From contig CAZIIU010000019.1 in assembly GCA_964539395.1 (NCBI GenBank), positions 1 to 64,000 of the forward strand: 64,000 nt of DNA, in the 5' to 3' direction. Made by a program: the position numbers and the translations under genes. The DNA comes from M55B112 sp964539395 (GTDB lineage: Bacteria > Bacteroidota > Bacteroidia > Bacteroidales > GCA-2748055). How positions within the stretch are numbered: position 1 is the stretch's first letter; each line of letters starts with the position of its first letter. The notes beneath the pieces are model-generated. The model ran no database searches, was not told the origin of the DNA, and saw only the letters and a program-made list of their open reading frames with translations. Shown here piece after piece: positions 14,834 through 23,017 of the stretch.

Positions 14834-16135
14834 CTATCCAACCCTTGGGTGTACTTTTACTGTCCGGTAACCATAGATGGCAATCACCACGAAGCTGATA
14901 AATGGCAGGATAAAGGAGAAATTCACTGCGGGAAGCGGTCCCACCCTGCCCAGGTCGATGATGGCGCCCTGCAGTGGTGGCATGAGGGCTCCCCCGACTA
15001 TGGCCATGACCAGTCCGGCAGCACCGAGGGTCGCCTCATCGCCCATGTTTTCGAGAGCGATCCCGTAAATAGTCGGGAACATCAGCGACATGAAGATCGA
15101 GACGGCCATCAGCAGGTAGAGCCCGAGCATCCCTTCAATAAGGATCACCCCGGTGGTGGTGGCCATACCCCCTATGGCAAAGATCATAAGCAGAAGCCGT
15201 GCATTCAAAAACTTCATAAGCAAGGTGGCAATAAACCTGCTGGAGAGGAAAAATATCATGGCAACGATGTTGTAGTTCTGGGCGGTCGCCTTGGGGATAC
15301 CAAGGTTGTCGGCGTAGTGGATGATAAAGGTCCAGCACATAATCTGTGCCCCGACGTAGAAAACCTGGGCGATTACCCCTTCGCGGTAGAGCTTGTTGGC
15401 AAGCAGCTTGCCCAGGGTATCTTTGAAACGGATCGAGTGATCGGCGTCTGCCCGTTTGGGCATCCGTGCAACGGCAATGATAATGAACATGGTGATCACC
15501 ACGAATCCCAGGATGATATACGGATCGCGGATCACAGCCAGATCGTGGGTGCGGATAACAGCCTTCTCGGCTTCACCCAGGCTTTCGAAAATGATGTTAC
15601 CGGCAGCATCACGCTTGTCGGAATCGAGTTTTGAAAGTATGAAATTCGAGGCGACGAACATCCCCAGAAGGGAGCCCATGGGGTTGAACGACTGCGCCAG
15701 GTTGAGCCTTCGGGTGGAGGTTTCAGGGGCACCCATCGACAGGATATACGGATTGGCGGTTGTTTCGAGAAATGCCAGTCCGAAGGTGAGGATGTAGAGC
15801 GACACCAGGAAAAACTCGAAAATCTCAAACTGCGCTGCGGGCCAGAACAGCAGCGCGCCTATGGCGTAAAGAGCGAGTCCCATAAGAATTCCCTTCTTAT
15901 AGCTGTATCGCTTTACAAAGATCGCCGCCGGAATGGCCATTGTGGCATACCCGCCGTAAAAGGCAAACTGTACCAGGGCGGCCCTGACATTTGAAATCTC
16001 CATCACAGTCTTGAACGCTGCCACCATCGGGTTGGTAATGTCGTTGGCAAAGCCCCAAAGGGCAAAAAGACTGGTAATTAGAATAAAAGGCAGTACCACC
16101 TTCTTCGATACTACAGGTTGTCTGGTCTTGCTCAT
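14834..16135 (-). CDS. fucP: L-fucose:H+ symporter (FucP-type MFS)
   Basis: 433-residue 12-helix MFS permease of the FucP/GluP branch. Typical segments are FALWGFANDITNPMVAAFK in TM1, QFAFYGGYATMAIPAA in TM2, FLETTANPYI in TM4 and the domain-boundary RLNLAQSFNPMGSLLG; TM7 begins YVGAQIMCWTF. In E. coli FucP the acidic residues in TM1/TM4 (Asp46 and Glu135) are required for transport; D28 in the ANDIT segment and the Glu of FLETTAN occupy those positions here. It is the last gene of a minus-strand run with a KdgK-like kinase and GH29 fucosidase. A second FucP paralogue with different base composition is encoded at 23.0 kb, so the two may take different sugars. Confidence 0.85.
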   Translation of the reverse strand: MSKTRQPVVSKKVVLPFILITSLFALWGFANDITNPMVAAFKTVMEISNVRAALVQFAFYGGYATMAIPAAIFVKRYSYKKGILMGLALYAIGALLFWPAAQFEIFEFFLVSLYILTFGLAFLETTANPYILSMGAPETSTRRLNLAQSFNPMGSLLGMFVASNFILSKLDSDKRDAAGNIIFESLGEAEKAVIRTHDLAVIRDPYIILGFVVITMFIIIAVARMPKRADADHSIRFKDTLGKLLANKLYREGVIAQVFYVGAQIMCWTFIIHYADNLGIPKATAQNYNIVAMIFFLSSRFIATLLMKFLNARLLLMIFAIGGMATTTGVILIEGMLGLYLLMAVSIFMSLMFPTIYGIALENMGDEATLGAAGLVMAIVGGALMPPLQGAIIDLGRVGPLPAVNFSFILPFISFVVIAIYGYRTVKVHPRVG

Positions 16136-16367
16136 TATTCGGCTCTTATTGAAAAATAGATTTGTTATCTGCTATGTTTCCGGGAGTTTTCTCAATCTTA
16201 ATAACTGCTGCTGCCTGCCTGGCCCAATCCATTGTTACATAAAAAGTCCTGCACGTATTCCAAATCCGGGTATAAATTAGGGTCATCTGAAATAAAACAG
16301 TCAGCCTTTAACAAAATGCAGGATTACAATGATGGCATGCATTTAAACTGCTGCAAAAAGGTGTATT

Positions 16368-17468
16368 TCACCGAACCACCCTGGCTGACCCTCCCTTCAT
16401 CAGCTTCTCCACTTCAGCAAGGCTTGCCATGGAAGTATCTCCGGGAGTTGTCATTGCAAGGGCACCGTGTGCAGCGCCATACTCAACCGCCTTGTGGGGA
16501 TCTCCGGTAGTCAGAAAACCGTAAATAAGTCCGGAAGCAAAGCTGTCACCTCCTCCTACACGGTCGAGGATCTCAATATCTTCACGGTGCCGGGCCTCAA
16601 AAAACCTGCCCTGCATATAACAAATTGCACCCCAGGAGTTGATACTGGCGGATTTAACCGTACGCAGCGTAGTGGCAATGACCTTAAAATTCGAAAATTT
16701 CTGAACTGCTGCCTGTATCATTTTTTTATACCCATCCATATTGAGATTGGTCAATTGCTCATCCACCCCTTCAATTTCAAAACCCAGGCTGGCAGTAAAA
16801 TCCTCCTCATTACCAATCATTACATCAACATACTTTGCAAGCTTCGTGTTAACCTCCCTGGCCTTTTCGAGTCCTCCGATAGACTTCCAGAGTGACGGCC
16901 TGTAATTCAGATCATATGAGATGATGGTCCCATACTTCCTGGCTGAGATCATCGCCTCCTCCAACACCTCTGCAGTGGTTTCTGAGAGTGCCGCGAAAAT
17001 TCCCCCCGTATGAAACCACCTTGAACCCAGCTCCCCGAAGATAAGATCCCAGTCGATATCGCCGGCCCTGAGCTGTGATGCTGCAGAATTTCCCCGGTCG
17101 GATACACCGAGCGCTCCCCTGATACCATAACCACGCTCTGTAAAGTTCAACCCGTTTCTTACGGTCCGCCCAATGCCATCATAAGGAGCCCATTTGATAT
17201 GCTGTGTATCCACACCTCCCTGCATAATAAAATCCTCAATCAGCCTTCCGACATCATTGTCTGCCAAAGCCGTTACAACAGCCGTATTCAGACCAAAACA
17301 CTTTCTCAGACCCCGGGCCACATTATACTCTCCACCACCCTCCCAGGCTTTGAATTCCCTGGCCGACCTGATTCTTCCCTCTCCAGGATCCAGTCGCAGC
17401 ATTATTTCTCCGAGCGACACACATGAATACCTGCAATCTTTGTCTGATTTTAAAATGAGTTTATCCAT
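16368..17468 (-). CDS. PfkB-family sugar kinase, KdgK-like
   Basis: 366-residue ribokinase-fold kinase. The N-terminal GEIMLRLDPGEGRI and WEGGGEYNVARGL motifs and RTVRNGLNFTERGYG fit the 2-keto-3-deoxygluconate kinase group. The catalytic anion-hole motif is RVGGGDSFASGLIYG (Asp as base, about residue 309). It is likely to phosphorylate a ketose or keto-deoxy sugar acid; in a fucose locus it could act on a fuconate-derived intermediate, but that is inference. It sits 49 bp downstream of the GH29 gene. The ATG lies inside a 12-bp tandem repeat (17467-17513), and the frame stays open upstream through the repeat without another ATG, so ATG 17468 is chosen. Confidence 0.83.
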   Translation of the reverse strand: MDKLILKSDKDCRYSCVSLGEIMLRLDPGEGRIRSAREFKAWEGGGEYNVARGLRKCFGLNTAVVTALADNDVGRLIEDFIMQGGVDTQHIKWAPYDGIGRTVRNGLNFTERGYGIRGALGVSDRGNSAASQLRAGDIDWDLIFGELGSRWFHTGGIFAALSETTAEVLEEAMISARKYGTIISYDLNYRPSLWKSIGGLEKAREVNTKLAKYVDVMIGNEEDFTASLGFEIEGVDEQLTNLNMDGYKKMIQAAVQKFSNFKVIATTLRTVKSASINSWGAICYMQGRFFEARHREDIEILDRVGGGDSFASGLIYGFLTTGDPHKAVEYGAAHGALAMTTPGDTSMASLAEVEKLMKGGSARVVR

Positions 17469-17513
17469 TTTTGAATCTATTTTTGAATCTATTTTTGAAT
17501 CTATTTTTAATCT
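17467..17513. repeat. 12-bp tandem repeat (3.9 copies) reaching the kinase start codon
   Basis: ATTTTTGAATCT is repeated at 17467, 17479 and 17491, with a shortened fourth copy at 17503. On the minus strand it reads AGATTCAAAAAT, and the kinase ATG is the last unit with one base changed (ATAG to ATGG). Copy-number change would alter the distance between promoter or upstream gene and start codon without breaking the coding frame. Confidence 0.8.
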
Positions 17514-17517
17514 GATA

Positions 17518-18885
17518 TTAATCCCGTTCCAGTACTACAACTGCTGCTATTCCGTCAATCACATCCAGAGGCAATTGCAGGCTCAGTGTTCCATCGCTCT
17601 TCTGAATGTCGAGCGGCGACTGATTTGCATCCGCAAGCAGCCATGCCCCCTGAATTCCATCGATCCCTTCAAGGGTAAGCTTACCATCTGCCGGCCAGTC
17701 AAATACATGTGCATAAATGCGGTTGCCTTTCACGGTATACCTGCCCCATGCAGGCTTCTCCACCGGACTTGCTTCCGTTCCGTAGATTGACTCCCCGTTT
17801 ACTTTCAGCCAGCTACCTATTGCTTTCAGGCGATCAACACTCGGAATGGGGATCAATCCTTGTGCAGTCGGACCTACGTTCAGCAAAAAGTTTCCTCCTT
17901 TTGATGCTATATCTACGAGATTGCGGATCAGGGTCGTGTCTGATTTCCAGTTCTCGTCAAAATGTTTGTACCCCCAGGTGTCATTCATGGTCATACAGGA
18001 TTCCCATTTTACATCAGGAATACCCGTAGAGGGAATCTCTTGCTCCGGTGTGCCGAAATCTCCAGCGAAATCTCCCTCCGCCGTCATCCCCTGATAGCCC
18101 TGGCGGCCTTTGTCTACACGGTTGTTGATGATCAGGTCCGGCTTAATGTTCCTGAGATAATTGTACACATCTTTTGCCATTTCCGTAGTATAATCCGGGA
18201 TCCATTCTCCATCGAACCACATTACACCGATATCTCCGTAACCTGTCAGCAACTCCTTCAACTGCGGCTTCATATACTCCTCCAGGTAACGATCGAACCT
18301 GGGATTGGTCTTGTCACTGTCTCTTCGCTGATTGTAATCAGGTTCAAAAATTGCCTGTGCATCAGGATGGTGCCAGTCCATGATGGAATAATAAAAACAC
18401 AATTTGATATCCTCCTTTTCACAGGCACTGGCCAGCTCTTTCAGTATATCCCGTTTAAAAGGGGTGGCATCCATAATGTCCCAGCCGGTAACTTTTGAAT
18501 CCCACAAGCAGAAGCCATCATGGTGTTTGGAGGTGATCACAATATACTTCATTCCGGCATCCTTTGCCAGCTTCACCCACTCTTCGGCGTCAAACTTAAC
18601 AGGATTGAACTGAGAGGCAAACTGCTCATATTCAGCGATGGGAATCCGAAGGCTGTTCATGATCCACTCACCAATGCCCTTTACCTTTTCTCCTTTGTAT
18701 TCACCAGCCGGGATTGCGTACAATCCCCAATGAATAAACAACCCGAAGCGGGCCTCCTCCCACCACTCCATACGTGCATCAATCTCTTCACGGGATTCGT
18801 TCAGATAGTTTACAGGTGGCTGGTTGCAATTACCAAACAATAACAGGCTGAGGGCTGACAGTAAGATTAGTTTAGCTGCTTTCAT
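17518..18885 (-). CDS. GH29 alpha-L-fucosidase, lipoprotein
   Basis: 455-residue exo-fucosidase that releases L-fucose from glycans at the cell surface or periplasm. The lipoprotein signal ends LLFGNC (Cys20). The (beta/alpha)8 catalytic domain contains WWEEARFGLFIHWG (41-54), SKHHDGFCLWDS (119-130) and the nucleophile Asp225 in MWFDGEW; GNFLLNVGPTAQG is the conserved C-terminal barrel signature. A short beta-sandwich domain follows (about 375-455). The general acid/base varies in GH29 and cannot be assigned here. Its place beside FucP, FucI and an AraC regulator makes fucose release the obvious role. The 250 bp upstream to the AraC gene holds no gene and probably its promoter. Confidence 0.92.
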   Translation of the reverse strand: MKAAKLILLSALSLLLFGNCNQPPVNYLNESREEIDARMEWWEEARFGLFIHWGLYAIPAGEYKGEKVKGIGEWIMNSLRIPIAEYEQFASQFNPVKFDAEEWVKLAKDAGMKYIVITSKHHDGFCLWDSKVTGWDIMDATPFKRDILKELASACEKEDIKLCFYYSIMDWHHPDAQAIFEPDYNQRRDSDKTNPRFDRYLEEYMKPQLKELLTGYGDIGVMWFDGEWIPDYTTEMAKDVYNYLRNIKPDLIINNRVDKGRQGYQGMTAEGDFAGDFGTPEQEIPSTGIPDVKWESCMTMNDTWGYKHFDENWKSDTTLIRNLVDIASKGGNFLLNVGPTAQGLIPIPSVDRLKAIGSWLKVNGESIYGTEASPVEKPAWGRYTVKGNRIYAHVFDWPADGKLTLEGIDGIQGAWLLADANQSPLDIQKSDGTLSLQLPLDVIDGIAAVVVLERD

Positions 18886-19138
18886 AGAATTGAGTTTTTT
18901 ATTCGGTTTATGTCCATTTGTCTTTTCCCCGCTGAGAAATTTAGCCTCAACTGAGGGGTATACTTCTTACTTTTTGATGGTCGAATGGATTGCACAGCAG
19001 GCTGTCTTATTCATTCCGACCAACAAATATATTTCATTTCCATTTATTTCCAATAGCGAAAAGTTCTCCAGCCAATCCGGCACAGACTGCATTCTGATTT
19101 TCCCTCGGTTGCCCATTTAACACACTATGTCTATTCTT

Positions 19139-20032
19139 TTACCCCAGCATAAACTGTTTTCTGTATCGTACCGGTGATATTCCCATCTCCTTCCGGAACA
19201 TTTTTGAGAAGTAGTACCGGTCGGAATAGCCCGACTCCTCTGCGATCCGGCTCACATCAGTATCGCTGTGGTAAAGCATGTTGCATGAATTTTCAATCCT
19301 GATCTTCGTCAGGTAACGAATTGGTGAGGTTCCCGTCTGTTCACGAAACAACCGGGCAAATGAGTTCACCGCCATGCCGGTGAGCCCTGCCAACTCCCTG
19401 TTCGTCAGCCGCTTTTCAAAGTTCCGGTTCATATACTGTATCACCCTTTGCACCCGCGCTTCCGGCTGTTCCGACCGCCAGATTCCTTCAGGCAGCCGCG
19501 TTAGCAATGAGGTAATGAGCTTATGCAACAACAGGGTCTCTTCCAGTGAGAAACTGAGGGATCCCGATTTCAGCTTTCCGACGATCTGAACGATGGTCAC
19601 CAATTCTGCCTCACCCGCCGTAATCTCATACACACCCGGTGCCACACTGTCCATCGGATAACCCAGGTTAAAATGGACAAACAAATGCAGCACATGACCG
19701 GCCAGCCCAGACCGCTCCTCGATCTCCTGCGACTTAATCCATCCCCCCTCCAGACCGTACTCCTCCCCTGCACCTTCCATGTCGGTCGAAAACGGGGTGA
19801 ATGGTGGGATCAGCAAGATACTCTCCGGTCCGAGCCCGATCCGCTGCCGGTAGAAAACGGAAGCCCCTTCGTTGAAGTTGTAATATAAACGCCAGAATGG
19901 ATACGACAACCGCTCGTGCTTCCAACGGCTCAGCCACCAGTAACGGCAACATTGTATATTTATCCTTATTTTATCAAAATCCTGCGCAACACCCGATGGA
20001 TCACCTGTTTCTGGTGGATACCTGTATCCCAT
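19139..20032 (-). CDS. AraC-family transcriptional regulator of the fucose locus
   Basis: 297-residue regulator. The N-terminal half (about 1-180) is a cupin-like sugar-sensing domain and the C-terminal half (about 195-297) has two helix-turn-helix motifs: LTNRELAGLTGMAVNSFARLF and the signature ISPVRYRKQ preceded by DVSRIAEESGYSDRYYFSKMF. It is divergently transcribed from the RhaB/FucK-like kinase with about 100 bp between, and it precedes the fucosidase gene. That position suggests local activation by fucose or rhamnose. An inverted repeat in the shared intergenic region is a possible site. Confidence 0.86.
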   Translation of the reverse strand: MGYRYPPETGDPSGVAQDFDKIRINIQCCRYWWLSRWKHERLSYPFWRLYYNFNEGASVFYRQRIGLGPESILLIPPFTPFSTDMEGAGEEYGLEGGWIKSQEIEERSGLAGHVLHLFVHFNLGYPMDSVAPGVYEITAGEAELVTIVQIVGKLKSGSLSFSLEETLLLHKLITSLLTRLPEGIWRSEQPEARVQRVIQYMNRNFEKRLTNRELAGLTGMAVNSFARLFREQTGTSPIRYLTKIRIENSCNMLYHSDTDVSRIAEESGYSDRYYFSKMFRKEMGISPVRYRKQFMLG

Positions 20033-20043
20033 AACCGAATTAT

Positions 20044-20081
20044 ATGTTTAAATAATATACAAATATATGTATTTTAAACAT
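20044..20081. promoter_or_regulatory. Inverted repeat in the AraC/kinase divergent promoter region
   Basis: ATGTTTAAA (20044-20052) and TTTAAACAT (20073-20081) form a perfect 9-bp inverted repeat with a 20-bp spacer. It lies between the AraC start (20032) and the kinase start (20136). A TACCTTTA element at 20089-20096 is a near-match to a -7 box for the kinase. AraC-family proteins often use direct repeats, so assignment to this regulator is uncertain. Confidence 0.4.
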
Positions 20082-20135
20082 TTACTTTTACCTTTAACCT
20101 CCATAATTTGGCGGACTTGTAACAACAATAATGCA

Positions 20136-21698
20136 ATGACACAAAACACCTTCAGATGCATTGCGGTCGACATGGGTGCGGCCAGCATCCGCATCATGCT
20201 GGGAACGATTGCCAACGGACGCCTCACCTATGAAGAAAAACACCGTTTCAACAACGAGATCAGAACCATCGACGGTCACGAGCGATGGAACATCGATCTG
20301 ATCACCAGCGAAATTAAAAAAGGCATTCAGCAGGCAGTATCCACCGCCGACGGTCATGTAGAAAGTATCGCGGTCGACTCATGGGGTGTCGATTTCGTTT
20401 TGCTCGACAAAACGGGCAACCTGCTCGACGAGCCGGTGGCATATCGCGATGCACGCACCAAAGGAATGCAGGAAAAATGGTCGCGTGAGATGAGTCCTGC
20501 CGACACATTCGCGAAAACCGGTATCAACTTTTACGATTTCAATACCCTCTTCCACCTGCTATCGATCCGCGACAGCGGTCTCATCCCCCATATCGGTACC
20601 ATCCTTTTCATGCCCTGCTACATCACCTATATTCTCAGCGGTCAACAACGCAACGAAACCACCATCGCCTCAACATCGCAGCTCCTCAACGTCAAAGGCA
20701 ACACCATCAATAAAGAGATCGCTGCTAAACTCAACCTCGACCCGAAGGTGTTCGGCACGATCATCCCTGCAGGAACAACCCTGGGTCCATACCGCGAAGC
20801 CGTGCCGGCGGATCGCAACGCTGCCGCAATATCCGGCATTCGCCCGGCAGAGCAGGCAGGAACCACTGCAAAAGGCGATCACACGGTAGAGGAGCATGAC
20901 AATGAAAAAGGAAATGGCACCGGTGCGCCGAAAGTGGTTGCCGTATGCGCACACGATACCGCCTGCGCAGTTACCGCGATACCGGCTGAGGAGGATGAAT
21001 ATGCGTTTATTGCAACCGGTACCTGGTGCATAGTGGGGACTGTTTCTCAAGAGCCGGTGACTACTGAATATGCACTGAATGAGGGATTTACCAACGAAAG
21101 GGCATATCTCGACCGGTATCGTGTGTTGAAAAATATCAATGGCCTCTGGTTGGTACAGGGACTGAAGGCATCTTTCGACAACCAATATGATTACGACGAA
21201 ATCGAGCAGCTGGCGCTGGAGTCGGACTGCACCAACCTGGTCTACCCCGAAAACGAGATGTTCTATAACCCTGACGATATGCGGTCGGCTTTCGACCGGT
21301 TTTTTGAGGCTACAGGTCAGCCCCCGCCGGAAAACCCCGCCGGCTACTTCAAATGCGCCTACGACAGCCTCTGCATGGCCTTCAGGCTGAATATGGAAAA
21401 ACTGGAAAAAATGATGAAGAGGGATTTTTTAACCCTCCATCTCACCGGCGGGGGGTGCCAGTCGGAATACCTCTCACAGCAAACCGCCTCCATCTGCGAA
21501 CGTAGCGTGGTGTCGGGTCCCGTAGAGGGTGCAACCATCGGGAACATCATCATCCAGGCAATCGCAGCCGAAGCAGTGGAGAATCTGACTGAAGCCCGAC
21601 AGATTGTGCGCAACTCATTTGATATAAGGGTGTATCAACCAGATCCTGTAAAAAGGCCTTCTGAAGACCGGTATGTGTACTTTAAGGAATTGAGATAG
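20136..21698 (+). CDS. Rhamnulokinase-family sugar kinase (RhaB/FucK-like)
   Basis: FGGY kinase of 520 residues from ATG 20136 (MTQNTF); an earlier ATG at 20067 lies in the presumed operator and adds unlikely residues. Phosphate-binding motif VDMGAASIRIMLG; substrate region AVDSWGVDFVLLD and YRDART; ATP motif FIATGTWCIVGT; C-terminal LHLTGGGCQSEYLSQQ. The family is RhaB by sequence, but next to FucI and FucP the likely substrate is L-fuculose, giving L-fuculose 1-phosphate. An insertion of about 30 hydrophilic, Gly-containing residues (about 235-264) precedes the conserved VVAVCAHDTACAV and is unusual for the family. It is divergent from the AraC gene and leads a plus-strand run of four genes. 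Confidence 0.86.
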   Translation: MTQNTFRCIAVDMGAASIRIMLGTIANGRLTYEEKHRFNNEIRTIDGHERWNIDLITSEIKKGIQQAVSTADGHVESIAVDSWGVDFVLLDKTGNLLDEPVAYRDARTKGMQEKWSREMSPADTFAKTGINFYDFNTLFHLLSIRDSGLIPHIGTILFMPCYITYILSGQQRNETTIASTSQLLNVKGNTINKEIAAKLNLDPKVFGTIIPAGTTLGPYREAVPADRNAAAISGIRPAEQAGTTAKGDHTVEEHDNEKGNGTGAPKVVAVCAHDTACAVTAIPAEEDEYAFIATGTWCIVGTVSQEPVTTEYALNEGFTNERAYLDRYRVLKNINGLWLVQGLKASFDNQYDYDEIEQLALESDCTNLVYPENEMFYNPDDMRSAFDRFFEATGQPPPENPAGYFKCAYDSLCMAFRLNMEKLEKMMKRDFLTLHLTGGGCQSEYLSQQTASICERSVVSGPVEGATIGNIIIQAIAAEAVENLTEARQIVRNSFDIRVYQPDPVKRPSEDRYVYFKELR

Positions 21699-21731
21699 CT
21701 AGCCTGTGCTAAACAGAAATATAAAGTTTCA

Positions 21732-23003
21732 ATGAAAGCAATCCTAAAAAAAACAACATTAAAAACACTCCTAAGAATCTTTTTGGCGTGTCCGGTGCTT
21801 TTAATGCTCAGTTGTAATTCTTCCAATAAAAAAAATGAAGCTATGAAAAACCAACCTTCACCGGGATCATATGCGTATGACCTGCATTTTTTATCCAAAT
21901 ATAATATCGGGTTTAGAGAACTGCGTGACAAGGAGAGCGATGCCTCATTAATAGTTGTTCCTGACTGGCAGGGTAGAGTAATGACCAGTACGGATAACAG
22001 GATGAGTGGTGAGAGCTATGGCTGGTTGAATTATAAGTTTATTGAATCGGGTGAGATGAACCAACATTTCAATCCATTCGGTGGAGAGGAAAGGATTTGG
22101 CTTGGGCCTGAAGGGGGCCCCTTTTCAATATATTTTGATGAAGGTGATAAACAGGTTATTGAGAACTGGAGAGTGCCAAAACAATTAGATACAGAAGCAT
22201 ATAAGATAGTAGATACATCAGAAAACAGCATACACTTCAATAAAGCGTTTAGATTGAGAAATGCTTCAGGTTATCCTTTCGATATTATGCTGGATCGCAA
22301 ACTGCAGATTTTCAGTCGGAAAATGGCGGAAAAATCTTTGGGCTTTACCCTTGATGATTCCCTTTCCCTGGTCTCATATCAATCACAAAATATTCTTACC
22401 AACAATGGAGATTCAACTTGGAATGATGAAACCGGGGCATTGTCGATTTGGATTCTTTGTATGTTTACTCCTTCAGAAGAGGGAGTTGTATTTATTCCTT
22501 TCAGGGAAGGCGATGAGAAAGAACTCGGCTCTCTGGTTAATGATGTTTATTTTGGAAAGGTTCCCGATGACAGGTTAGTTATTGATAACGGAGTGATTTA
22601 TTTTCAAACCGACGGAAAATACAGAAGTAAAATAGGTGTTTCACCTAAAAGAGCTCTAAATTATTGTGGCAGTTACGATCCGGTAAAACAAAAACATACT
22701 ATTCTGTGGTACTCGTCTTTGGATCGATCAAAGTCTTATGTAAACTCCGTATGGGGAGAACAGGAAGATCCTTTCGACGGTGATGCTGTAAATGCATATA
22801 ATGACGGTCCGTTGGAAGACGGTTCCATTTTCGGACCATTTTATGAAATTGAAAGCTCTTCACCAGCTGCTTTTCTTGCTCCAGGAGAAAAAATGGAACA
22901 CATTCAGCGTATTTTTCATATTTCAGGTGATGAGGAAAAGTTGAACGAGATAACGAACAAACTGTTTGGTATCTCTATTGAAAAAATTAAAAACGTTTTT
23001 TAG
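21732..23003 (+). CDS. Lipoprotein with aldose-epimerase-like beta-sandwich (DUF6786-like)
   Basis: 423-residue predicted lipoprotein: signal ending LLMLSC, then a Ser/Asn/Lys linker. The mature domain (GRVMTSTDNR, FNPFGGEERIWLGPEGG, IRLRN-like strands and a C-terminal AAFLAPGEKMEHIQRIFHI) resembles galactose-mutarotase-fold proteins annotated DUF6786 in Bacteroidota. Canonical mutarotase catalytic His/Glu pairs are not evident, so catalysis is unproven; sugar binding or anomerisation is plausible. It lies between the FucK-like kinase and a FucP paralogue. It and the following gene are visibly more AT-rich than the kinase and FucI on either side, suggesting a separate origin. Confidence 0.6.
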   Translation: MKAILKKTTLKTLLRIFLACPVLLMLSCNSSNKKNEAMKNQPSPGSYAYDLHFLSKYNIGFRELRDKESDASLIVVPDWQGRVMTSTDNRMSGESYGWLNYKFIESGEMNQHFNPFGGEERIWLGPEGGPFSIYFDEGDKQVIENWRVPKQLDTEAYKIVDTSENSIHFNKAFRLRNASGYPFDIMLDRKLQIFSRKMAEKSLGFTLDDSLSLVSYQSQNILTNNGDSTWNDETGALSIWILCMFTPSEEGVVFIPFREGDEKELGSLVNDVYFGKVPDDRLVIDNGVIYFQTDGKYRSKIGVSPKRALNYCGSYDPVKQKHTILWYSSLDRSKSYVNSVWGEQEDPFDGDAVNAYNDGPLEDGSIFGPFYEIESSSPAAFLAPGEKMEHIQRIFHISGDEEKLNEITNKLFGISIEKIKNVF

Positions 23004-23017
23004 ATATATTTGAAGAA

